Positions 54,771 to 64,000 of a stretch of 64,000 nt of DNA are shown here, one piece after another (positions within the stretch are counted from its first letter, which is position 1; every line of letters begins with the position of its first letter). Source of the DNA: Rotaria sordida (lineage: Eukaryota; Rotifera; Eurotatoria; Philodinida; Philodinidae); assembly GCA_905250125.1 (NCBI GenBank), contig CAJNOL010000544.1, positions 40,243 to 104,242 on the forward strand. The letters are read 5' to 3'. Under the pieces are notes generated by a model that was not told the DNA's origin, made no database searches, and saw nothing but the letters and a program-made list of their open reading frames with translations. The translations under genes were made by a program, and so were the position numbers.

Positions 54771-57240
54771 ATGATTCATTATTTACTTTTTTGTTTATAA
54801 TACATCTTTATTTATGACACTATCTTTTATAAAGAGTACGGCATATTTTAGATAAATTTAAAATGTTTCTTTTGGTTATACAACGTATGTTAGCGCAGGC
54901 AAAATTGATACTTCCTGTTTAATGAGGTGATTTTTCTTGATAAATTAGGCGAGTTTAATAAGTAAATATGAAAAAAATAAACGAATTATTATGTATCACA
55001 TTAGATTTATTTATTTGATTAATTAGTATTGATGATCTATGACTAATTACTTGAAGACCTTTTTCTTTATAATCGTTTATGGAACAAAAATACGTCGAAA
55101 CTTATTTTGTAATTTACATGTAACTAAAATTTCTTCGCTATTTAAAATACTAGAAAACTGAATTTAGTCTCAAAAGGAAGGCAAAAGTCAGCTCTACAAT
55201 TTAACAGTGTTTTTTTCTCTTTAATTTTTACTGAAAACAATGAGCATTTTGTACTTAAACTCCTTGAGTATTCTGTATTTAAATAGAGCTGCTTTCGAGA
55301 AATATAAAACTAGAAAAATCGAACTTTTTAAAGCTTCAACGCAACGTCTTGGTTACATTTTAAAAATTAATTCGAATTTCTAGACGTTTGAAATGGAGAA
55401 GAAATTTTCGACACATAGATTTTTACCTGATTTTTTTTATAGACTTAATATATTAATGTGAATTTTTGTTGGAAGGTGTCTAATTCGGATTGAAACTTCT
55501 CTTAAAAATTTCCTCTTGATATCATGGTCACGAAAATCAAATTTTTTAAAAATGAACCTAGAAAACTTTTATAAAACTCAACCGAAAAGCTAGAACTGAA
55601 CATTTAAATGGTTTGCAGATTCTCATTAGAAAACTAGAAGAATTCAAGTTGAAAATTTCGACGAATACATAAATGATTATAGATATAAACGAATGTCAAT
55701 TTTGGTACTAATTTATTCGAATCAATAGAGTAATGCAAAATTGGGATTGAGGTAGAATCCTTTCGAATACGAGTCTTATTAAAATACTAGGGAACTATAT
55801 TTGCCTAGACCTTTTAATTAAAAAAAACTTGAAGCGCTACTTCAAATAAACAACTTTGATGAAAAATCGATGCTATAGAGACATTTACTTATGATCAAAT
55901 CCAAACTTGATGCCGCCAATACGGTTTCAGTCCTTTTTTATCCTGTTGTTTTTTTTTCGATTCCAAAATATGATAGAGCAAACAAAAACAGGAAAAAAGA
56001 CTTAAAAAACGTGGATGTGTGTAGGTGGTAACTGAAAACAATATTTGGTAAGAATATTAAGGTTAAATGAGATGATATATTTCTTCAAGACCTAAACAAT
56101 AGAACGAATTCTGAAATTGATTAACATATGTATCGAATTCTTATGAAATAGAAATAGAATTAAGAATATATTGAAAACTATTCTATGAAAGAAATACGTA
56201 TATGAATTCACATACCTAGATGACAGTTGACATTAAATTCATTTGTTGTTGAATATATATTCACTCTTTGTTTCAAAACGTTTAGAATAAATTTTTCTGC
56301 AATATCTTTACCTCCAAGAAAAATATAAAACATATTAAAGAAACATTGAAATTTGTTGTTTTTTTTTGTATTTATTGTTTAAGACAGTTAGATGCTCGTT
56401 GGAAATCATATCATGAGTCAGCTAGGAAGTCGTCTCGAAAACATCACTCATAAGCACAAGAAAATATAGAAAGGAACTCAGACAAGTGATCATGTGACCA
56501 ATACGACTTATGAGCCTTTTGAAAGAGATGAATTTATTACGTAAAAAAATGTTGTTTTCAAGTTCACTGTCTATAATTTCCTTTGAACAATCGATTTTGC
56601 AACACATATTATCGCGAAATATTTCAAGAAGAGAAGCTCATTGTGGCTTTAAAAAATACAACTAGTAGAATCTCTTGGTTAGCCAATATCTACAGAATCT
56701 GGTTGCACAACTACTATTGTAAGTGTCACATCAAATCAAACGTAGAGAAGAACATGACCATATGAGAAAATAGGAACCGAAGATTTGCAAAAAAAGTCAA
56801 GAAACTATATCTTTCTACTTCTATCAAGGTATTGGAAATATAAAAGGTATCATACGTGAAAGTAATAGTTCACGCTCCTTTGAAAATTAGAGTCCGTTGG
56901 GTCTATTATTTTCGAATCTGACTGGGCCGTACTTGGATAGTTGCTCCCCGCAGATCTGAGATACTTTGTATTTGTTTTTTTAGATTGATGACTAGCACGC
57001 TCTACATGTTTTTCAGATGATCAGAATCTATTGGATCTGAAATTCGAGCATTCGGACCTGGTTCATAGAAAAATTTCAGGTTTGAAATAGTTCGGGACTC
57101 ATCTGATAGGCGTCACTTTCTTTTTACTCTACTGTAACTACGACAAAAGCGGAGCCACTTATCTGCATGGTAGCAGTACGCAGTAGAAGTTGATAATACT
57201 TATGCTAAGAGATAGAAAAAACGTTTCTCTGAAAGTCTAC
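54771..57240. other. Intergenic, no gene recognised
   Basis: AT-rich spacer. The short frames at 56422-56607 and 56583-56765 have no motif. Segments near 56890-57110 look repetitive (TCTGA/TTCGGA-rich), but no element boundary could be drawn. Confidence 0.5.
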
Positions 57241-58304
57241 ATATGAGTCATTCTGGTGTCTATTGTATCGTTTGACCGTCAAAAATGGGCTTGTTTATTT
57301 CTCAGTTCGTGTTCAGCCAAATTGCTCGAAATTAGTATCAAAGTATCTGCTAGTCATGCTCTACTTATGCTGCTAAAATCAGATTTCTATCTTTTATCGT
57401 CTATGAAAAATGCTGAAAATAAACCATTTTTTTGACCTTTTTTGTGCATTTTTATGATGATTCCAGATCGGATGCTTTTCTTTCTGTCTTTTTTAAGCTT
57501 GAAACAAAAAATGTAAAGGATGTTTAACTAATTTTCTTATATCAATTTTGAATGCTCTATCTGCTCATAACCTTATTTTCCCTCCAGCTATTGTTATTTC
57601 GCAGAAATTTAACATTCTATAAATGGTTCCAGAAAACGTCAAAAAAGTGTCCCACTCCCTTTTGAATCTGCTGTGAAACCAATAAACATTTTAATTCAAA
57701 TGTTATCACATACAAATGTTCACCAATTTTGACATTATCGATTGCTGAAAACCGCAATTTACTTCTTTTTACCGTTTTTGAATAATTTACATCTTAGTGT
57801 TGTCAATTGGCATGTGACACACAATTTCTTCCACCCATTTTGCCTATCTCTTGGCCAAACTACAAGAAGTTAAGACCTGATTTTTTTTTATCATAAGTGT
57901 CAATTAGATAGCACACCTTGTGTTATAAATATCAAGATTCTATGTTGTTCCAAAAGAACAGTATTTTAAAAAATACGGTAATATGCGTCTTGTCTTTTTT
58001 TACAATGTCCCATCAGTTATTTAAAAATTGAAAAATATCATTGAAACGAACTGCAAAGAATCATTAAACTTTTCCCAATCATGCTTTTCTTGCTTAAATA
58101 AGATCCGAGATCCTTGAGTGAGTTTTTACACTCTTTCGGATTCCCAAATCCAGTGAAAAAAAGTGGTAGTTTGCAAAACCACTTTTTCTTATAGTTTGAA
58201 GCATCCTCTATCTGCTGATAATACTTTTAAGTGCAGCCGTTCACTTTTTTTTCGACCATTTTTTCAAAAAAAATGGTACAATAGACACCAGAATCACCCA
58301 TATA
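57241..58304. mobile_element. ~1.06-kb element with 27-base terminal inverted repeats
   Basis: The left end ATATGAGTCATTCTGGTGTC (continuing TATTGTA) and the right end form inverted repeats, with about two mismatches in 27. A direct-repeat-like block (GCTCTATCTGCTCATAA / CCTCTATCTGCTGATAA) occurs inside at about 57555 and 58207. No open frame of useful length exists, so this is a non-autonomous DNA transposon or its remnant. Confidence 0.7.
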
Positions 58305-58550
58305 TCTGTTTTGCAGTTCATTATTTTGAACTGTCATAAATGTCAATATGAACAAAACAGAACAAAAACTTTGTTGACATTAGTGTTTTTCTTTACAGAC
58401 TTCTGTTATGTATCATTCTATTCAACATTTAGGGTTAAGAAGAAATATATCTGATTTTGTTTATAGAAGAAATAAAAATATATTTATCTATGCATCTAAT
58501 CATCACGTTATTTAATCAATTAGCACGCTATTTCATTATTAAAAAAGTTC

Positions 58551-58556
58551 TTTATT
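58551..58556 (-). terminator. Polyadenylation signal of the DUF2804 gene
   Basis: AATAAA on the minus strand, 35 bases after the stop codon. Confidence 0.6.
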
Positions 58557-58590
58557 GAACAAAGTAAATTTATGAGCAATCAGAATTTCA

Positions 58591-59871
58591 TCACCATTTG
58601 GCATAATGATTCTCAGCAACTCCAAAACCGTTTTCAATCACATATGTATGATCAAATAATTCTATAGTTCCATTATATACACCAAAAGCTTGAACAAAAT
58701 CTCCAGCTACAAGAAACACATTGATATGTTCTTCTTGACTACCCCATGGTTGAAAACTAAGACGAATCTTAGGAGTTTTAGAATTAATATCTCCTGTAGA
58801 ATAGATTTGCCATAATTGAGTTGTTATATATTGTTCTTCAGGTAATTCATAGACAATTTGATTTACTGCATGAACTTTTCCACCAATCCTATATTGTAGC
58901 ATTTATTACAATAATATTAAATTTTTATGTTTTTATTAAACTCACCAAATAGCATTTTCCATTGAAATACCATTATTATCATTATAAACTCTATCAGAAA
59001 GATTTATACCAATGGTCACAGGTTCATTATTGGATGAATTAGTTCCAACTACTGAAAGAGAAATCCTAAAATATATAGATCAAAGTTAAAATATTCATTT
59101 ATGATTAACGAATTACCATTTCCAACGAGTTAACCTTTCTGAATAAGCTAATGTCCAATCAATACTACTAAGTCCATCAAGAAACTCTTCTTCCTTATTA
59201 TTATTAATCTTTATTTTTCCTCGAGCAGGTAAAGTAGCTATTTTATGTGTATAGGCTGGACGAGTTTCTTCAACGGGATAGATTAAAACCATTGATTGAT
59301 CTTTTTCATTTGAATATTCTATTTTAAAACCAAATGATATTTGAATACCATCATGCATGGGTACATTTGCATCGACTTCATAGACTTTTTCATTAGTATT
59401 ATAACAAAGACGAATATATTCTAACGAAGATTGATTAAAATGAGTACATCCATCAATAGATGATTTAGCTTGTTCTTTAATAGCTTGTGCTAAAAAAGAT
59501 TTACTTGCATATTGATAAAATTGCTTTTCTCGATTTGTTCGATCAATTACATATACAATTCCATTAGCCATATAATTAAAATTAGCAATAGCAGCAACAA
59601 TAAAATAACGTGAAGTTGAGATAGATTTAAAACTCCAATGTTTAAGTGAAAGAAAATTGAATAATTTCGATGAAGAAACCCATGAATAATCAACAATCGA
59701 AATCGGTTTCATATAGCGACCGAATTCATTTGTTTTCAAAGGAATACGATCTTGAATTGGACCAAGATATTTTGGTTTAGGTAAATTTATATATCGAGCA
59801 TTTTCTATAATACCAAATAGAATTGCAAATAAAGGTACTAAAATTGTGACAATAGCAATAAAACGAAACAT
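58591..59871 (-). CDS. DUF2804 family protein with N-terminal membrane anchor, 3 exons
   Basis: Exons (minus) 59871-59117, 59065-58946 and 58888-58591 sum to 1,173 nt, or 390 aa plus stop. Residues 1-22 form a hydrophobic signal anchor or signal peptide. The rest matches my recollection of the DUF2804 family in order: KHWSFKSIST, the ANFNYMANGIVYVID strand pair, IDWTLAYSERLTRWKW in the middle, and a C-terminal GFGVAENHYAKW. DUF2804 has no established biochemical role, but the fold resembles lipocalin-like or AttH-like beta-sandwich proteins. I know the family mainly from bacteria, fungi and protists, so an animal copy is notable. The introns are 51 and 57 bases with normal ends, so it is a genuine eukaryotic gene. 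The start codon is the first in frame and opens the hydrophobic segment. Confidence 0.8.
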
Positions 59872-59975
59872 GTTTATTTGCTGATGAAGACCTATATTAT
59901 ACTTTTATCTTTTTTCAACTATATGTTTTGATAAACTGACAAGGTTTTTATTTTTCCTTCTTATCATTATATCTT

Positions 59976-59981
59976 TTTATT
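59976..59981 (-). terminator. Polyadenylation signal of the cysteine-rich gene
   Basis: AATAAA on the minus strand, 50 bases after the stop codon at 60031. Confidence 0.5.
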
Positions 59982-60030
59982 GAAAAAAATTTTAACAAAA
60001 AGAAAAACATATATATTTTGATGAAAATGG

Positions 60031-60598
60031 TTAATTAGTAGCGTCACATTGTACTTGTTCTCCACTGGATGTAAACCATTCAGCATTGCAGCTTCCACAA
60101 TAGTTCGAGATACATTCAGCGTCAGGATATGCTGGACATGTTGCTCCCTATTGAAAAGCTTTTGTGTGAAAAAGAAAACATATAAGCTAGTCATTATCTT
60201 ACTTGACATGGATCTACGAAACATTGAACTTTGCTCTGACCAGGTGGACATTGAGATGATTTAGTACAATTTGCTGGAGTACCATCAGCTTTATACCATA
60301 GAGCATTGCATTCACCACAATAGTTAGAGATGCATGTAGCGTTTTTATTTCCTGGACATGTTGATGTCTAGACTTAATTAAATATATTCAAACCTATTAC
60401 AATATGAAGAACTTACAGAGCATGGATCCACAACGCAATGCACCATTGGTTTATCAGGTGGGCATTGAATCATTCCAGTTGGTAGTCCAAATATACCTAT
60501 AATAAAATGATACTAAAATAAACTTTTCTAACAAATTACTCACCTCCGATGATTAATGTTGAAAGGATAATAGTGGCAAGATATGTAATAGTTTGCAT
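60031..60598 (-). CDS. Small secreted cysteine-rich protein with two repeats, 4 exons
   Basis: Exons (minus) 60598-60544, 60496-60417, 60367-60203 and 60147-60031 sum to 417 nt, or 138 aa plus stop. A signal peptide (MQTITYLATIILSTLIIG) is followed by two ~50-residue modules. Module 1 (about 28-78) runs CPPDKPMVHCVVDPC, TCISNYCGECNALWYKADG; module 2 (about 84-134) runs CPPGQSKVQCFVDPC, ECISNYCGSCNAEWFTSSG. Both have the same cysteine spacing, and a phase-0 intron falls at the same place in each, just after DPC-X. I have a sense of similar modules in secreted proteins of other invertebrates, but no named function. It is probably extracellular and disulfide-bonded. Confidence 0.85.
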
Positions 60599-60650
60599 TA
60601 TGTTTTTGTATTTGCTTGAGAATAGAATAATCTATCGTTTTTCTACTTCA

Positions 60651-60658
60651 TATTTATA
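60651..60658 (-). promoter_or_regulatory. TATA box of the cysteine-rich gene
   Basis: TATAAATA on the minus strand, 53 bases upstream of the start codon. Motif and distance are nearly the same as for the alpha-galactosidase gene. Confidence 0.6.
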
Positions 60659-63600
60659 GGCTCTCATAGGCATGATTCTGATTCTTCTTGACAAAAATGA
60701 TTCTGATCATTGTCACGCATATGCATCGTCATACCGACGCGGTCTACTTTATCAATGATTCATCATAAAAGTTTGAAGACCAAACGTTGTACATATTGAA
60801 TACGAGAACAGATTTTTACCTTTCTCTCCATCATAAAAAATTACCGATTTCTAAAAATATTCTTCCGAAGCTGTGACAATAATACTTCCATAATTATAGA
60901 CTTAAAAATCGTATGTGCTTGTTTCTTTCGCTTTGGATTATATTTTTCTTTAGTTCGATCATTACTAATAAAAACACCATTACTCACTTTGTTTTTTTTA
61001 ATAGTTTGCTCATTAATGTCATTATTACGACGTACAAAAAACAAGATATATGACGACATTTTAAGAGCCATAAATCCAACAAGAACAAAAAGCAAATAAT
61101 ACAGATTAGTTCTATATATTCAGATCAAGAAATTTGACTATTGAATCTTGCCAAGTTTGATCAGATTCAATGTTGCATTGTGCCAAAAATAGCCGGATTC
61201 CGACTTCATCCGATCTGATTCTATTAAAATGAGTTCATAATTTACTGACCCGGAATTCAACGAACATTTAACCGAGAAAGGATCTTATCGGATCGACAAG
61301 ATCTTATCAGATCCTCCGACGAACTAAAGAGATCCCATGGGATCATATTGGATTTATATTAGCATTCTATAGTTGTTCTCTTTCCCATTCCCTATCATTT
61401 TTGTCTATAATAAGTCATTAGATTTATGACGCCAATGGTAAAAATTTACTGTCTACTTTATTATTCCTTTATTAAGAACCAAACACAAGATAAACCAAAA
61501 TATCGTTGTCAAAACAAGGTGCCAAGATGTTACCACTCTTGTCGTCAAAATCGCACAAATCGGCAATTTTATTGCAATTTATAATCCGATCAAACGCGAG
61601 ATTTCTTTCTTTCCATACGCAGTAAATAATGCAATTTCTTTTAATAAAATAATGCTGATCATTTTGTTATTGAGAGAGAGATCTAAATAAAGGAAAAAAG
61701 AATTCATTCGTATTAAATAATATTTATCCTTCATTTAGATGTTAAAATGGCCTAAATCAAAGAAAAAAGAACATTTATTTTTACCAAGCAATACTTATTG
61801 TAGAAACTTTTTGCAAAATCGCCGATTAATCGCCAAAAATGACCTAATTTTGATGCCATGAAAATACATAATAAATATATTTAAGATTTCAAATGATACT
61901 CGGTTCTTGTCATTTATCTTTTTTATTAATATTAAAATTTTCCGATTATGACTAGACAGGATTAGCAATAATATTATGTTTTTTTTAAATTGCTCTCGTG
62001 GCTTCATCACAATTTTGACCGTGGAAGAATATAACATGACCGAGCTCTATCTGGTAGAGAAGCCTCGTTAACAGAGTTTAACTAATGTGGCTTCAATCGG
62101 AGTAAGTAGGGCTCAGTTCCCTTGGTTGTACCACTAGTTTGTTCATTTGATAATTACTTTTCACAAAAAAACACGACTAACTCAATTTATTTTTATACAG
62201 AACCAACTTTTCAAAACACTCAACTGAGTCAGGCAGTTTCAGTTTTGCAACACGAGAAAACACTCACAATTACATATGATCTTTACAAAATTTTAAGACA
62301 TATTTGACAGCTCCTTCAATCAAAATATCCGACGACTAATTTTTCGACAACAGATGGAATCGGCTGGATTCCGACAACTGAATCCTATAGGATACGCCCT
62401 TCGGATTTCATCGGATACAGCCATCAGATTGACACAGTGGTATCCACATAAATATAGATATGAAGAGATACAGAATAGAAAGAATCCATTAATTCTGTGT
62501 ATTTCTTAAGTAATTGTTGGATTATTTCAAGAAGACAGACAAGAGTAAAGTGTATACATTTTCTCAATGTTACAATATGCTGTGCTATATCAACAGTAGA
62601 ACGAGAGATTATCTATTTCGAGAAAAAAAAAGAAACGAGAAAATGCTATTTCATATGTACACCATTGAACTGTTGTTGTTGAAGTTTGGCAGTAACTATT
62701 GTTGCAGCTCGTTGTTGTTGAGCTTCTTGATTCACTTTCAATGAACGGCGAAATATCAAAATATCATGTTTCAAAACTACATCAAACACATTAAACCTTA
62801 GTTGAACATTTCTTTTCATCTACTTAATATGCACAGACCTCAGAGTATATATATATTACATGCCTTTCTTTCTATAGACGAGCACTTGAAGGCTTGCATG
62901 AGTTATGTGTACATTCAAAGTAGTTCAAACATTGAACTCATGAAAATCATACGAATGAGCACACTTGAAACAATCGACTCTAGCAAAATAATCAAAGCTT
63001 TTCTATTCAAGATACAAGAATGCTCCTTGTCACTGAGAATATCTAAATCTATTTACTCATTTAGATGCCCTATAAATAACAATGTCTCTTACACACTTTT
63101 TTATTTACGCTGTGAATTTTTATTATGAATAGAATTGTTTCGAATGAAAAACTGAAGAAAAAAAAGAAATGCACGTATAAAAAAAAATAAAAGTAATGTC
63201 ATAAATCATATGTATTATTTTTATAGTTGTGACAGATGACCAGATCCAATGGAGTACTGCTATCGCTAACTTGTAATGGGAACGGACTTTTATTGTTAAT
63301 CTATGCAGCTCGCAATATTTTACACAAAGTATTTCGTTTGTGATCATCCTTACACACACTTGAATAACAAACATAAACACTTAAACAAGAATTCAAGTGT
63401 GTGAAGAAAAATGTTGAGCGATCCAAGAAGAAGTCGAAGCGCATGAGCTTGCCAAATGGCCTCAAGAGTCTTGCTTTAAGATGTGTCCATATCACATGAT
63501 ATTCTGCCTAAAGATACTCAAGAACTTCATGAATATGGAAGAATCGATTATAAAAGCCTTTGATACATTTGAAGAATCTCGTCTGAGAGTCGATTTTTCA

Positions 63601-63748
63601 AAATCTATGTCCATAATAATATCAAAGTTTAGTATAGACAATATTTGACTCCCATCATTCTAGCGACGTGTTAGTTATGAATTGTGAGTTACAAAAATCT
63701 TAAAAAACCAACCAACAGGAAACAACAGTCTATTGAAAAATACATTTC
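60659..63748. other. Intergenic, no gene recognised
   Basis: The 84-codon frame at 60841-61095 (minus) has one hydrophobic stretch and a basic tail, but no family and no splice partner. GGATTCCGAC/CCGATCTGATTC-like segments near 61140-61345 and 62340-62440 may be remnants of one repeat. The frame at 62802-63128 has no motif. Confidence 0.5.
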
Positions 63749-63754
63749 TTTATT
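63749..63754 (-). terminator. Polyadenylation signal of the right-edge gene
   Basis: AATAAA on the minus strand, 29 bases beyond the predicted stop at 63783. Confidence 0.5.
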
Positions 63755-63782
63755 GAAAATATATTCTAGAATCATTTCAATG

Positions 63783-64000
63783 CTATTTTGCAGCATAATC
63801 TGGAAAATATTCTTTACGTTCTCTATATGAAAAAAGCGTTTCCATCATCATATGATTTAATTGATGCAGTGTACATTAGCACTGATTACATATGAAGAGA
63901 TCTTTCTAAAATAGAAACATATTTGATAAAATCCTGTTGTATATTAATCAAAATACCTCTTTGTCTTTCCACTCTTTCTACAAATTCAGAAATATTTTTT
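63783..64000 (-). CDS. 3' end of an unidentified gene, cut by the window edge
   Basis: Two minus-strand exons: 64000-63890 (open to the edge) and 63822-63783, joined by a 67-base intron with donor GTAATC and acceptor TTTTTTCATATAG. The joined frame ends ...FVERVERQRGILINIQQDF, then YVSILERSLHIERKEYF and PDYAAK before the stop. The segment is charged and probably helical or coiled coil. I do not recognise the family. Unspliced, the upstream frame would stop a few codons into the intron. The AATAAA 29 bases downstream supports a real 3' end. Confidence 0.5.

Noticed and set aside
60841-61095. 84-codon minus-strand frame with one hydrophobic segment
   Set aside because: No family, no splice partner, no promoter or polyadenylation context; could be chance in AT-rich DNA.
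61140-62440. Possible element bounded by GGATTCCGAC-like segments
   Set aside because: The two segments are weakly similar and their relative orientation is unclear; no consistent arms could be traced.

Overview
This is AT-rich animal nuclear DNA. Genes are spread over both strands, are cut by many short GT-AG introns (often 50-75 bases), and have AT-ending codons. The gene content is metazoan: a complete Slit, a TRIM37 and an ABCF1. A 916-residue receptor-like membrane protein of a type I associate with bdelloid rotifers, together with a non-animal type alpha-galactosidase and a DUF2804 protein, suggests a bdelloid rotifer such as Rotaria or Adineta. The taxon is inference from memory of gene families, not a search result.

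Layout. 1-7.9 kb has no recognisable gene; it holds long inverted-repeat (foldback) elements and a tRNA-related SINE-like copy. 7.9-10.65 kb (+) is the single-exon membrane protein. 12.8-27.7 kb (-) is a full slit gene that I resolve into 32 coding exons whose lengths sum to 1,496 codons plus stop. 28-31.9 kb is gene-poor, with a decayed mariner transposase and a 358-base mariner-type MITE. 31.9-37.5 kb (+) is an ABCF1-type gene (8 exons, 1,041 aa) with a recent tandem duplication of an exon and its intron. 37.5-40.9 kb is repeats. 40.9-41.5 kb (-) is an EBP/EXPERA-like membrane protein. 43.1-49.1 kb (-) is TRIM37 (12 exons, 781 aa). 49.1-52.4 kb is repeats. 52.5-53.8 kb (+) is a GH27 alpha-galactosidase (3 exons, 405 aa). 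53.8-58.5 kb is repeats. 58.6-59.9 kb (-) is a DUF2804 protein (3 exons, 390 aa). 60.0-60.6 kb (-) is a small secreted cysteine-rich protein (4 exons, 138 aa). The last exons of another minus-strand gene lie at the right edge.

The genes are independent transcription units and do not form a pathway. Slit (secreted axon-guidance ligand), TRIM37 (E3 ubiquitin ligase) and ABCF1 (translation factor) are conserved animal genes. The alpha-galactosidase and DUF2804 genes look like candidates for horizontal acquisition that now carry introns. The main unexplained structure is the number of foldback elements: about fifteen inverted-repeat units from 94 bases to about 2 kb, several inside introns, including at least two copies of one family. 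Exon structures were built by eye from splice consensus, reading frame and protein similarity; frame sums are consistent for every gene.
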